A stretch of 64,000 nucleotides of DNA, taken from contig CAJJZS010000004.1 in the NCBI GenBank assembly GCA_905197685.1, positions 62,001-126,000 of the forward strand. The letters run 5' to 3'. Position numbers and translations under genes: made by a program. How positions within the stretch are numbered: position 1 is the stretch's first letter; the number at the start of each line of letters is the position of its first letter. Under the pieces are notes generated by a model that saw only the letters and a program-made list of their open reading frames with translations, was not told the DNA's origin and did no database searches. Source of the stretch: an uncultured Oscillospiraceae bacterium (GTDB lineage Bacteria > Bacillota > Clostridia > Oscillospirales > Ruminococcaceae). Of the stretch, positions 1 through 8,319 are shown piece by piece.

Positions 1-9
1 AAATATCTA

Positions 10-38
10 TTGAAATTGTGGAAGAAATCGGTTATAAT
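10..38 (+). promoter_or_regulatory. Sigma-A type promoter
   Basis: TTGAAA at 10-15 and TATAAT at 33-38 with a 17-base spacer, a near-consensus sigma-A promoter. Transcription would start near 45 and run into a region with no intact gene, ending at the terminator at 855-886. Confidence 0.55.
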
Positions 39-44
39 AAAATC

Positions 45-854
45 ACAACAAAGGTAATATTAAATATAAAACAGAAAGGGTGATTCCTATGAAAACAGGA
101 GAAGAACCAGTTATAATCCTTTCTGAGGAATCCGCCGATTCCTCGCAGGGCAAAAGATAAGCAGCTCCGCTTTTTCAGCAGTCAGAACAACCTGAAATTA
201 AGGCGTTTCAACAGAAGTTCCCCAAATCAGGATAACAAAGACTGAAAGCGATAAAGCAAAATAACAGCAGCGGCAGCCTGATATCTGATTTATATTTGAT
301 AGGCTCCGACGGAAGCAGTGTCGGAGAAAGCATTTTGACAACTGAATCAAACAACTGAATATCGACAACAGAATAGTACGAAAATAACCGTGACAGTTTG
401 ATAATATTACCTTTTCATTGTTAATATAGATTTCGATTCGTAATTTAGTTAACATTGATTCTTCATCATATGTCAGGTGATACCGATGAAACAGTTTGAT
501 TGAATAAGATTCGCTTCTTTCTATAAAAAATAAATGAGTGAGATTGAGTGAAACGGAAAGTGATGCCTATGATAAAAAACTTCTCCGAACAGCCAAGCAT
601 CCTCGATGGATTGAAAGAATTTTAGAAAAGTGAGGAAAAACCCATGTACTAATTGATTCTTTGATTCATGTTTTTGAATCAGCCCTCTAAAAAACAAGGA
701 AATTTTTCAAAGTAAGTTCGGAATGAATTTTATTGACAAAAATCGAGCAAATATTTTCAAAAGAACCTTAGATTGTATGTGTGAATTATAAGTATAAAAA
801 AGAACGGATGAAAGAAGATAATTTTTTCATAATACTCCTTTAACATTAATTACG
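45..854 (+). other. Region without intact gene; two tiny ORFs, possible decayed gene
   Basis: No reading frame of convincing size is seen on either strand. Two very short frames have a plausible ribosome site: 89-160 (23 codons, preceded by AGAAAGGGTG) and 569-625 (18 codons, preceded by GGAAAGTG). The frame of the first continues after its stop as open stretches broken by stops near 232 and 355, which would fit a decayed coding sequence. A perfect 7-bp inverted repeat TGATTCA/TGAATCA lies at 662-668 and 675-681. The unit has its own promoter and terminator, so it may be transcribed. Alternatives are a degenerate gene, a leader-peptide RNA or a non-coding RNA; the sequence does not decide. 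Confidence 0.3.
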
Positions 855-886
855 AAAAAGTGCTATGGTTTTCATAGCACTTTTTT
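855..886 (+). terminator. Rho-independent terminator, bidirectional
   Basis: Stem of 13 bp (AAAAAGTGCTATG pairing with CATAGCACTTTTT) around a short loop, followed by a T run on the plus strand and by T's on the minus strand as well. It closes the transcript expected from the promoter at 10-38. Confidence 0.85.
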
Positions 887-999
887 GTTGTCTGAAGCAG
901 AAATTTTCCCTTTTGGCAAAGACTCGGCAAAGAACGACAGAAAATACCCAAATGATGGAATAAATTCATAAAGAGGATATAGAATCAAACGGTTGTTTA

Positions 1000-1008
1000 T
1001 GATATAAT
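1000..1008 (+). promoter_or_regulatory. Extended -10 promoter before yfmF
   Basis: TGATATAAT at 1000-1008 is a perfect extended -10 element (TGnTATAAT) about 40 bases before the yfmF start. No good -35 hexamer is seen at the right distance. Confidence 0.45.
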
Positions 1009-1048
1009 CAACAAGGAAGTTACTAATTCAGAATAGGAGTGGAATGGT

Positions 1049-2338
1049 ATGGATTATCCGTTGAACAGAGAACGCATCGCGCAGGGCGTTTCTTTTTCCT
1101 CGATTACCGATAAAAAATTTAAATATAACAGAATGTCGGTGAACCTGATTGTGCCGCTTGAACGGGATAAGGTTACCGATCGCGCGGTTGTTCCCTTTAT
1201 CCTTCGACAGGGAAGCAAGCGCTGCCCCGATTTTACCAAATTAAACGAAAGATTGTGCGAACTGTATGGAACGATGTTTGATGCGGGAGTAGATAAGTTC
1301 GGCAAATACCAGATTATTGAGCTGGGAATCCTCGGACTGGATAATCGCTTTGCGTTGGAGCAGGAGGATATGGTGAAAGAGTGCGCCTCTATGCTTGCCG
1401 AGCTTTTGCTGGAGCCGGATATTACCGACGGAGCATTTGACGAGAAAAAAACAGAACTGGAAAAGCAGTATATTCTGGAAACCATTGCCTCCGAAATTAA
1501 CGATAAACGCGGATATGCTTTGATGCGCTGCAAGGATATTATGTGCGAGGGGGAAGGCTGCGCCATCAAAAAATACGGTTATGCCGAAGATGCGCAGAAG
1601 ATAACTGCCCGTTCCGCTGCAAAAGCATATGAAGATTTGATAAAAACTGCCCAAATTGAGATTATGTTTGAGGGCTGCGGCAACCCCGATACGGCAAAAG
1701 AAATTTTTAAAGAAAAATTTGCGGGGATTCAGAGAGAGCCGATTACCGTAGAGCGGATTTGCGCAAGAACCAAACAGGGTCCGGTGAAAGAATCGGTTGA
1801 AAAGATGGATGTAAAACAGGGCAAGCTGGTTATGGGGTTCCGTGTGGAAAATATGGAAACCTATCAACAGAAGAATGCGCAGCGAATTGCGATGGCTTTG
1901 TTTGGCGGTACGGCAAACTCGCTGCTCTTTAAAAATGTTCGTGAAAAGATGAGCCTGTGCTACTATTGTTCGGCGCGTTATGACAGAACCAGCGGGTTGA
2001 TGATGGTTGACAGCGGTGTTGAAGCGGAAAATGCGCAGCGCGCAAAGGAGGAAATCCTGAATCAGCTGGCGATGATGCAGCGCGGTGAATTTGAAGAAAA
2101 GGATCTGGAAGAAACCAAGCTTTATCTGAAAACCGCCCTCAAAGCAACCGGAGACTCTTTGGGCGCACTGGACAGCTGGTATCTCTCGCAGATTTTAGGT
2201 CAGACCGAATTTTCCCCCGATATGGAGATAGAACTTTGCAGCAAAGTGACCAAAGAAGATGTGATTTGGGCAGTTAACCAGATTAAGCCGGATACATTTT
2301 ATATGTTAATGCCCGAAACAACAGAGGAGGAAGAATAA
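1049..2338 (+). CDS. yfmF: M16-family peptidase-like protein, YfmF type (non-catalytic partner)
   Basis: 429 residues with the fold pattern of M16 (insulinase/processing peptidase) proteins, but without the zinc motif HxxEH in the N-terminal half, so it is expected to be proteolytically inactive by itself. The next gene encodes an M16 protein that does carry the motif. Such adjacent pairs (B. subtilis YmfF/YmfH) are known to be needed for 5-aminopentanol modification of elongation factor P, and related pairs form heterodimers. That this pair does the same is inferred from family and gene order. The ATG is preceded by AGGAG at 1035-1039. It ends 3 bases before the next gene, so the two are surely co-transcribed. 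Confidence 0.88.
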   Translation: MDYPLNRERIAQGVSFSSITDKKFKYNRMSVNLIVPLERDKVTDRAVVPFILRQGSKRCPDFTKLNERLCELYGTMFDAGVDKFGKYQIIELGILGLDNRFALEQEDMVKECASMLAELLLEPDITDGAFDEKKTELEKQYILETIASEINDKRGYALMRCKDIMCEGEGCAIKKYGYAEDAQKITARSAAKAYEDLIKTAQIEIMFEGCGNPDTAKEIFKEKFAGIQREPITVERICARTKQGPVKESVEKMDVKQGKLVMGFRVENMETYQQKNAQRIAMALFGGTANSLLFKNVREKMSLCYYCSARYDRTSGLMMVDSGVEAENAQRAKEEILNQLAMMQRGEFEEKDLEETKLYLKTALKATGDSLGALDSWYLSQILGQTEFSPDMEIELCSKVTKEDVIWAVNQIKPDTFYMLMPETTEEEE

Positions 2339-2341
2339 AAG

Positions 2342-3619
2342 ATGGAACAGCAAATCATAAAAAGCAGCCGTCTCTCGGAGGAATATCTTCAGATAAACCA
2401 TCCGTCCGGCTTAACTATGCTTTTGTACCCGATGGAAGGATTTTCCACTGCCTTTGCGATGTTCTCCACCAAGTACGGTTCGATTGATACCTGTTTTAAA
2501 ACACAGAAAGACTCTGATTTTGTTACCGTTCCGGCGGGAATTGCCCACTATCTGGAGCATAAAATGTTTGAGAGCGAGGACGGAGATGCCTTTGAACGCT
2601 ATGCGCAGACCGGAGCATCTGCCAATGCTTTTACCAGTTTTGACAAGACTTCCTACCTCTTTGCTTGTTCGGACCGTTTTGAAGAATCGTTGGAAATTTT
2701 GCTGGACAGCGTGACCCATCCCTACTTTACCAAAGAAACGGTCGAAAAAGAACAGGGAATTATTTCCCAGGAAATAAAGATGTACGAGGACGATCCGGGT
2801 TGGCGCGTGATGTTTAATCTGCTGCAAAGTATGTACCACAATAATACCGTGAAAATTGATATTGCGGGAACGGTGGAGTCTATCGCGCAGATTGACGCAG
2901 AGCTGCTTTATCGCTGCTATCATACCTTTTATAATCTGCACAATATGGTGCTGACTGTGGCGGGTAACTTTGACCCGCAGCAGGTTTTGAAGGTTGCAGA
3001 CCGCATCTTAAAACCTGCGGAACCAATCAGCATTGAGAAAAAGACGGAAGATGAGCCGAGAGAAGTTGAGAGAAAACGCTTTGTTCAATATCTTCCGATT
3101 GCCACCCCGATGTTCTATATCGGATTTAAAGCGCCGAATGCGGGGGAGAAGGGCAATTTCCACAACATGGTATTTGACGAGATGATAATCGACGCAGTGA
3201 CCGGAGAGATGACCTCGTTCTATCGGGACTTGTATCAGGACGGTTTTATCAGCGGGGGAATTACGGGAGAAACGCTGGTGGGCAGAGATTATCTCGGCTC
3301 GATGATTTCAGGTGAATCCAAAGACCCGGACGAAGTTTACCGCAGAACAATCAAGGCTTTTGAGGACGCAAAGAAAAACGGGATTTCGGACGAGATTTTT
3401 GAGCGCGTCAAAAAATCCACCTACGGCAGGTACCTTGGTTTATTCAACAAGCCGGATTCGGTTGCAAGCGCGATGAGCAACTGTTACTTTTCGGGCATTG
3501 ATATTTATGAAATGGTTGAGATTGTGGCAAATGCAACCAAAGAGGAACTGATACAGCGTCTGAATGAAGATTTTTGCACAGAGTACAGCAGCCTTTCGAT
3601 TGTTATGGCAGAAAAATAA
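2342..3619 (+). CDS. yfmH: M16-family zinc peptidase, YfmH type
   Basis: 425 residues. The zinc-binding motif HYLEH is at residues 69-73, with the downstream glutamates of the family in the stretch around 137-144 (E137 and E144, seven apart, as in mitochondrial processing peptidase beta). It is therefore the catalytic member of the pair with the motif-less protein encoded just upstream. It is predicted cytoplasmic, since no signal peptide is visible. The family role in EF-P modification is known from B. subtilis; the physiological substrate here is unknown. The start ATG lies 4 bases after the yfmF stop, with AGAGGAGG inside the end of yfmF as ribosome site, and lgt follows 15 bases downstream, suggesting one operon. 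Confidence 0.9.
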   Translation: MEQQIIKSSRLSEEYLQINHPSGLTMLLYPMEGFSTAFAMFSTKYGSIDTCFKTQKDSDFVTVPAGIAHYLEHKMFESEDGDAFERYAQTGASANAFTSFDKTSYLFACSDRFEESLEILLDSVTHPYFTKETVEKEQGIISQEIKMYEDDPGWRVMFNLLQSMYHNNTVKIDIAGTVESIAQIDAELLYRCYHTFYNLHNMVLTVAGNFDPQQVLKVADRILKPAEPISIEKKTEDEPREVERKRFVQYLPIATPMFYIGFKAPNAGEKGNFHNMVFDEMIIDAVTGEMTSFYRDLYQDGFISGGITGETLVGRDYLGSMISGESKDPDEVYRRTIKAFEDAKKNGISDEIFERVKKSTYGRYLGLFNKPDSVASAMSNCYFSGIDIYEMVEIVANATKEELIQRLNEDFCTEYSSLSIVMAEK

Positions 3620-3634
3620 AGGAGAAACAGTTTT

Positions 3635-4867
3635 ATGGAGCAGATGAACAGCATAGTGAGCTTTCCGGGCTTGGGTCTGGAATTTGAATTAAATCGGGTT
3701 GCGTTTCATATCGGAAGTATTCCGGTTTATTGGTACGGAATTTTGATTGCGACCGGCTTTATTCTGGCAATTTTATATGCAAGTCGCCGCGCAAAAGAGT
3801 TTGGTATTGATGCGGACAGAATGTTGGACGTTGTTTTGGGCGGAGCAATCGGCGGCATTGTCGGAGCAAGAGCCTACTTTGTATTGCTTCGCTGGGATTA
3901 TTACGGACAGAATCTGGACCAGATTTTTAATACCCGCAGCGGAGGCATGGCAATTTACGGAGGCATTATCGGAGGAGTGTTAATCGGTTATCTGATGTGC
4001 CGAATCCGTAAAGTAAAAGCTCTGCCGGCTTTGGACTTGGCAGCGGGCGGTTTCCTGATTGGTCAGTGTATCGGTCGTTGGGGAAACTTTGTCAACATCG
4101 AAGCTTTTGGCGGAAATACCGGTTTGCCATGGGGCATGGCGTCCGAAAAAATTACCGCATACTTAACGCAGCACGAACAGGAACTGGAAGCAATCGGGAT
4201 GAACATCGACCCGAATATGCCGGTTCATCCGACCTTTTTGTATGAATCTATTTGGTGCTTGCTGGGCTTTTTATTTATCGCATGGTACACCAAACGCCGC
4301 AAGTTCGACGGGGAACTGATTTTGATTTATATGATGTGGTACGGTTCGGGCAGAGCAGTGATTGAGGGACTGCGCACCGACAGCTTGATGATTCCGGGAA
4401 CCAATTTGAGGGCATCTCAGGTGCTGGCAATCGTTTTGGTGGCAGCAGCGTTGATTATTGATATTGTAAAAACCATTCAAGTTAAGAAAAACGGTAAAGC
4501 GCTGTTTGTGGACAGCGAAGAAGGACAGCTGATTGTAAAAGGGGAATTTTACCCGAAAAAAGAGAAGAAAGAAAAGAAAGCAAAAGACGGAGAAATCTTG
4601 GCAGAACAAACCGATGCGGAAAATCCGGAAGTCGAAAAGGCAGAAAATTTCCCGGGAAATATCGAATCGGACGAGCAAACAGTCGAGCAGCCTGTAACCG
4701 ATAACACAGAGGATTGCTCGCAGCAGGAAGCGGAAGAAACAGAAGTTTTACCGGAGCAGACCGAAGCGGACGGAGAAGTAGATTCTTCCGCAGAAGAATC
4801 TACAGAAGAATCTGTAGAAGAAAATACCGAACCGCAAACAGAAAGAGAACCCGAAGAAGAAAAATAA
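3635..4867 (+). CDS. lgt: Prolipoprotein diacylglyceryl transferase with long acidic C-terminal tail
   Basis: Integral membrane enzyme that transfers diacylglycerol from phosphatidylglycerol to the lipobox cysteine of prolipoproteins, the first step of lipoprotein maturation. The Lgt signature GRWGNFVNIEAFG is at residues 147-159, and the family GG-rich segment and several membrane segments are clear. The enzyme core ends near residue 285, where family members normally end. Here about 125 further residues follow: a short Lys-rich stretch (about 308-317) and then a Glu/Asp/Thr/Ser-rich low-complexity tail to residue 410. The tail looks disordered and its role is unknown. Ribosome site AAAGGAG precedes the ATG. 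Substrates encoded in this window include the lipoproteins at 18529 and 28942. Confidence 0.95.
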   Translation: MEQMNSIVSFPGLGLEFELNRVAFHIGSIPVYWYGILIATGFILAILYASRRAKEFGIDADRMLDVVLGGAIGGIVGARAYFVLLRWDYYGQNLDQIFNTRSGGMAIYGGIIGGVLIGYLMCRIRKVKALPALDLAAGGFLIGQCIGRWGNFVNIEAFGGNTGLPWGMASEKITAYLTQHEQELEAIGMNIDPNMPVHPTFLYESIWCLLGFLFIAWYTKRRKFDGELILIYMMWYGSGRAVIEGLRTDSLMIPGTNLRASQVLAIVLVAAALIIDIVKTIQVKKNGKALFVDSEEGQLIVKGEFYPKKEKKEKKAKDGEILAEQTDAENPEVEKAENFPGNIESDEQTVEQPVTDNTEDCSQQEAEETEVLPEQTEADGEVDSSAEESTEESVEENTEPQTEREPEEEK

Positions 4868-4927
4868 TTTACCGTATTTCCCGGGAAATGGTCGAAAAAC
4901 AAAAAAATCGGGAAATTTCCCGGGAAA
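4648..4927. repeat. Three copies of a perfect 12-bp palindrome TTTCCCGGGAAA
   Basis: TTTCCCGGGAAA occurs at 4648-4659 (inside the lgt acidic tail), 4877-4888 and 4916-4927 (just after lgt). Around the third copy a second, overlapping palindrome GGGAAATTTCCC (4910-4921) extends the symmetry. No T run follows, so these are not ordinary terminators. They could be protein-binding sites or a small repeat family; function unknown. Confidence 0.7.
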
Positions 4928-4980
4928 TAAAAGCGGTTTTGTATCAGAAACAATAAAGAAGCGATTTAGGAGGGAAAATT

Positions 4981-5505
4981 GTGGAAGAGTTTAAAATCAG
5001 AGAGGCTCGCCTTGAAGATGCGCAGCAGGTTTTAGAATATATGAAAACAGTCGGCGGAGAAACAGAAAATCTGACCTTTGGAGCGGAGGGACTGCCGATT
5101 ACTGTTGAGCAAGAAGGAGAATTTCTGGAAAGCGTCCACAACAGTCCGACATCGCTTCATCTGATTGTTTGTAAAGACGGAGAAATTATTGCAGACGGCG
5201 GTTTAACCGGTCTTCCTCGCAGAATGAGTCACCGCGCAGAGGTAGGACTCAGCGTAAAGAAAGCGTATTGGAATTGCGGTGTTGGCAGCATGATACTCAA
5301 AGAATTGATTGAATATGCAAAGAAAAACGGAATTGAACTGCTAAACTTAGAGGTAAGAAGCGATAATCTTCGCGCAATTCATTTATATGAGAAGTTCGGG
5401 TTCCGAAGAATCGGAACATCACCTGCTTTCTTTAAAGTAAAGGGAGCATATGCGGATTTTGAATTGATGTATCTTGATTTACGATTGGATCAAAAACAGG
5501 CATAA
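4981..5505 (+). CDS. GNAT-family N-acetyltransferase
   Basis: 174 residues with the GNAT acetyl-CoA fold. Motif A is at about 98-111 (NCGVGSMILKELI), and motif B around 128-141 (NLRAIHLYEKFGF) carries the usual Asn and Tyr. It resembles ribosomal-protein or antibiotic-type acetyltransferases of the RimI/PaiA kind, but the substrate cannot be read from the sequence. GTG start, chosen because AGGAGG at 4969-4974 is ideally spaced. It lies 113 bases after lgt and 132 before folD on the same strand. Cytoplasmic. Confidence 0.85.
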   Translation: MEEFKIREARLEDAQQVLEYMKTVGGETENLTFGAEGLPITVEQEGEFLESVHNSPTSLHLIVCKDGEIIADGGLTGLPRRMSHRAEVGLSVKKAYWNCGVGSMILKELIEYAKKNGIELLNLEVRSDNLRAIHLYEKFGFRRIGTSPAFFKVKGAYADFELMYLDLRLDQKQA

Positions 5506-5637
5506 CAGGGCAAAACAGCAGAGTGTGGAATAAAAAACAGGTGCATTGGAACAAAGTTGTCAAACAGGAATCAGACAGAGGAGGAAACTCTTTCTGAAAA
5601 AATAAATAACCGAATTGGTTTTTAAGGAGGAACCGAA

Positions 5638-6489
5638 ATGGCAACAATAATTGACGGCAAAGCTCTTTCTAAGAAGCTGAAGGACGAAATGAAAGTGAAG
5701 ATTGCACAGATGAAGCAGGAGGGAATGGTTCCGAAACTGGTGGTTGTGCTGGTGGGAAATGACAGCGCATCTCAGGTTTATGTGCGCAACAAGCATAAAT
5801 CCTGTCTGGAAGTCGGAATCGAATCCGAGGTAATCGAACTGCCGGAAGAAACAACCCAGCAGGAGCTGCTTGACTTGGTGGAAAAACTGAACCGCGACAA
5901 AACGGTGAACGGAATCCTGGTACAGCTTCCGCTGCCAAAGCAGATTGACGAAAAGATTGTGCTGCGGGCAATTCTGCCGGAGAAGGATGTAGACGGATTC
6001 CACCCGGTCAATGTCGGTCTGCTCAGTATCGGGGACGAGGGCTTTGCTCCTGCAACACCAAGCGGAATTATTTCGATGTTCCGCGAATACGGCATCGAAA
6101 CACAGGGCAAAAACTGCGTAATCATCGGAAGAAGCAACATTGTAGGAAAACCGATGGCAGCTTTGATGCTCAAAAACAATGCGACAGTGACTGTGTGCCA
6201 CTCCAAAACCGAAAACCTGCCGGAGATAACCCGTCGCGCAGACATCATTATTGTAGCAACCGGAAAAAGACACACCCTGACTGCGGATATGGTAAAGGAC
6301 GGCGTGGTTGTGATTGACGTAGGCATGAACCGCAACGAGCAGGGCAAGCTGTGCGGCGATGTAGACTTTGAAGAAGTGAAGGAAAAAGCATCGTTTATCA
6401 CTCCGGTGCCGGGCGGCGTGGGTCCGATGACAATTACCGAGCTGCTAAGAAATACCATCTTTGCATCGGAACGGCAAAACCGAAAATAG
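5638..6489 (+). CDS. folD: Bifunctional methylenetetrahydrofolate dehydrogenase / cyclohydrolase
   Basis: 283 residues, the usual FolD length. It oxidises 5,10-methylene-THF with NADP and hydrolyses methenyl-THF to 10-formyl-THF, supplying formyl groups for purines and initiator tRNA. Visible residues: active-site Tyr48 and Lys52 in the YVRNKHK stretch, QLPLP at 96-100, the KDVDGFHP motif at 116-123, and the dinucleotide-binding GRSNIVGKP at 164-172. Ribosome site AAGGAGG before the ATG. No THF riboswitch is recognisable upstream. A strong terminator follows at 6521, so it ends its transcription unit. Confidence 0.97.
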   Translation: MATIIDGKALSKKLKDEMKVKIAQMKQEGMVPKLVVVLVGNDSASQVYVRNKHKSCLEVGIESEVIELPEETTQQELLDLVEKLNRDKTVNGILVQLPLPKQIDEKIVLRAILPEKDVDGFHPVNVGLLSIGDEGFAPATPSGIISMFREYGIETQGKNCVIIGRSNIVGKPMAALMLKNNATVTVCHSKTENLPEITRRADIIIVATGKRHTLTADMVKDGVVVIDVGMNRNEQGKLCGDVDFEEVKEKASFITPVPGGVGPMTITELLRNTIFASERQNRK

Positions 6490-6519
6490 AACCCAAAAAT
6501 AAAATCAAAGAAAAAGTGG

Positions 6520-6555
6520 AACAGGAGAGCAGAAATAATTGCTCTCCTGTTTTTG
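6520..6555 (+). terminator. Terminator after folD
   Basis: Stem ACAGGAGAGC (6521-6530) pairing with GCTCTCCTGT (6541-6550), followed by TTTTTG. Confidence 0.85.
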
Positions 6556-6650
6556 TCTGTATTTTAAAAGAAATAGCTGTTCACCTTTTACAGGTTTGAC
6601 AATATTTCTTGTTATAAACGGAGAATTTAACAGAAAAAAGAGGGGATTGC

Positions 6651-6679
6651 TTGACAATATTTAAGTTTGGTGGTATGTA
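6651..6679 (+). promoter_or_regulatory. Promoter of exported repeat protein
   Basis: TTGACA at 6651-6656 and TATGTA at 6674-6679, 17-base spacer. Confidence 0.6.
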
Positions 6680-6729
6680 TAAGATAAAAAATATGACAAG
6701 TATCGAATTTGGGGAAAGAAGGTGAACCT

Positions 6730-7503
6730 ATGAATCGAAAGAAATGGGGAACGATTCTTTTGGCGGGAAGTATGGTAACAATGCTTTCCGTGCCGTGCTT
6801 TGCGGAGAAAGCGGGAAAGAAACAGTACGATATTGTGATCCCGACAGAAACACAAGAGGAAGAAATCATGCCGGAGGGGTCGGTAAAGCCGCAGGAACAT
6901 AGGGTGCGGGTTATTGATGAAAAGGGAAATCCGATTCCCAATCTTTGTGTCCAAACTTACGGCGGGGGCGGCGCAAGCCCTCAAAAGGACACCGAAAAGG
7001 AAAAAAAGATTGCATATACCGATGAAAACGGAGTAGCAACTTTATGTATCTTTCAACAAGATACAGCGGACCGGTTTTATGTGGACTATTGTGTCAGTTA
7101 CGGAAACGGAGAAGAGTACTCTTTTCAAAAAGCGCAGCAGGCAGATGGGGAATACCGAGTGATTTGGAAAGGAAAAACTCCAAAAGAGCGATTTAAGGAT
7201 AAAAAAGAAGGCGTTCGGATTTACGCGGTTAGCAAAGACGGAAAGCCAATCAGTGGGTTAGAGGTGAAAGCAATCAGAAAATCGACCGTAGAAAACTGGC
7301 AGCCGGAATGGAGTGAAAACGAAGTATTTGACCTTTGGGGATACACAGATGAGAATGGGTATTTTTATGGCTTTAATGAAGCGGACGGATCTGATATGAA
7401 GTTAACTCTCACAAAGACAGGAAAAAACGCAGAGAAGCAAACCAAAACCTATATTATCGTTCCCAAAAAAGGAAAACAGAACTGTTATAAGATTGTGTGG
7501 TAA
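6730..7503 (+). CDS. Exported protein with two CNA-B/carboxypeptidase-regulatory-like repeats
   Basis: 257 residues. A signal peptide is clear (basic start NRKKW, hydrophobic core, likely cleavage after PCFA at about residue 24). Two related beta-rich modules follow. Each opens with a 'V-R-V/I ... D-G/E-K-G-x-P-I' strand and later has a YTDENG turn (about residues 95-105 and 205-215), the pattern of prealbumin-like/CNA-B or carboxypeptidase-regulatory domains of surface proteins. No sortase motif or membrane anchor is seen, so it is probably secreted. The ATG at 6730 is preferred over an upstream in-frame TTG at 6709 because AGAAGG sits just upstream of it. A truncated second copy follows. 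Function unknown. Confidence 0.75.
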   Translation: MNRKKWGTILLAGSMVTMLSVPCFAEKAGKKQYDIVIPTETQEEEIMPEGSVKPQEHRVRVIDEKGNPIPNLCVQTYGGGGASPQKDTEKEKKIAYTDENGVATLCIFQQDTADRFYVDYCVSYGNGEEYSFQKAQQADGEYRVIWKGKTPKERFKDKKEGVRIYAVSKDGKPISGLEVKAIRKSTVENWQPEWSENEVFDLWGYTDENGYFYGFNEADGSDMKLTLTKTGKNAEKQTKTYIIVPKKGKQNCYKIVW

Positions 7504-7524
7504 TTTTTTAAGGAGAAACAGAGA

Positions 7525-7733
7525 ATGAAAAAGATAGTATCCTTTGGAGAATGCCGGAAGTATTGCAGGGTTACACTGACGGAAAAGGTTATTTTTACAG
7601 CGCGGAAAAGATAGACGGAACACCGCTGAAGTTTGTGGTGACCAAAACCGAAGAATCCGGCAAAAAGACAACCAAAACATACCATATCACCCCGGAAAAC
7701 AATAAGCAAAACCACTATCGAATGAAGTGGTAA
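7525..7733 (+). pseudogene. Truncated, frameshifted partial copy of the preceding exported protein
   Basis: A good ribosome site (AAGGAG) and ATG at 7525 begin MKKIVSFGE, but this frame stops early. In a different frame, 7551-7733 encodes a 60-residue segment matching the C-terminus of the preceding protein: both share GYTD-x-GYFY, then TKT...KTY, then a KW/VW ending just before the stop. The copy has therefore lost its N-terminal and middle parts and its frame. This looks like a decayed tandem duplicate. Alternatively 7551-7733 might still be made as a short protein, but no signal peptide or ribosome site supports that. Confidence 0.7.
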
Positions 7734-7746
7734 TTACCAAAACACG

Positions 7747-7782
7747 CAGGACAGCAGAGAAAAATCTGCTGTCCTGATTTTG
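7747..7782 (+). terminator. Terminator after the exported-protein pair
   Basis: 12-bp stem CAGGACAGCAGA (7747-7758) with TCTGCTGTCCTG (7765-7776), followed by ATTTT. Confidence 0.8.
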
Positions 7783-7884
7783 GGTAACAGGCTTAATCGG
7801 AGAAATTTTGCCCCGATTTGATATTTTGCCCCAACAGGCGAGCATAAAAGGGGAGAAATTCGGCATAAAAACGGGAAAATTTGC

Positions 7885-7914
7885 TTGACAAGCCTATGCC
7901 GGATATGGTAGGAT
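7885..7914 (+). promoter_or_regulatory. Promoter of rplU-prp-rpmA
   Basis: TTGACA at 7885-7890 and TAGGAT at 7909-7914 with an 18-base spacer, about 100 bases before rplU. Transcription would begin near 7921, giving a leader of about 90 bases. Confidence 0.65.
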
Positions 7915-7920
7915 AAATTG

Positions 7921-8008
7921 TACCGCATATCACGGGCTTTTTAAGTGTGCGCTTAAAACAAGGGCACCGCCTCTCACGATAGCGAGTTTATACAGAAAGA
8001 GGAATTTA
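7921..8008 (+). promoter_or_regulatory. Candidate L21 ribosomal-protein leader
   Basis: The transcribed leader between the promoter and rplU contains a GC-richer core (GGGCACCGCC near 7961) followed by a short CTC/GAG stem around 7971-7986. Firmicutes often have a structured autoregulatory L21 leader at this position. Position and composition fit, but I cannot confirm the consensus by eye. Confidence 0.4.
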
Positions 8009-8010
8009 TT

Positions 8011-8319
8011 ATGTACGCAATCATCAAAACCGGCGGTAAACAGTATCGCGTATCCGTAGGCGATGTCGTTTATGTTGAAAAACTCAATGCTGAAGAAGAA
8101 GCTAACGTTGAATTTGACGTAATCGCTCTGGGCAAAGAAGACGGTATGGTAGTAGGTACCCCAGTTGTTGAGGGTGCAAAAGTTGCCGGCAAAGTTCTGA
8201 AAAACGGAAAAGGCAAAAAAATCACCGTATTCACCTACAGATCCAAAAAAGACAGCAAACGCAAAATGGGTCACAGACAGCCATATACCAAAGTTGAAAT
8301 CACTGCAATCAACGCATAA
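8011..8319 (+). CDS. rplU: 50S ribosomal protein L21
   Basis: 102 residues, standard length. The sequence has the L21 hallmarks MYAIIKTGGKQYRV at the N-terminus and YRSKKDSKRKMGHRQPYT near the C-terminus, which contacts 23S rRNA. It is the first gene of the conserved rplU-prp-rpmA operon. Ribosome site AAGAGG before the ATG. Codon use is that of a highly expressed gene. The stop overlaps the next start as TAATG. Confidence 0.98.
   Translation: MYAIIKTGGKQYRVSVGDVVYVEKLNAEEEANVEFDVIALGKEDGMVVGTPVVEGAKVAGKVLKNGKGKKITVFTYRSKKDSKRKMGHRQPYTKVEITAINA

Noticed and set aside
198..455. Minus-strand frame of 85 codons near the window start
   Set aside because: It is Leu/Ser/Cys-rich with no ribosome site, and it runs against the promoter at 10-38.
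5506..5637. THF riboswitch before folD
   Set aside because: The region lacks the conserved THF aptamer blocks and has no terminator.
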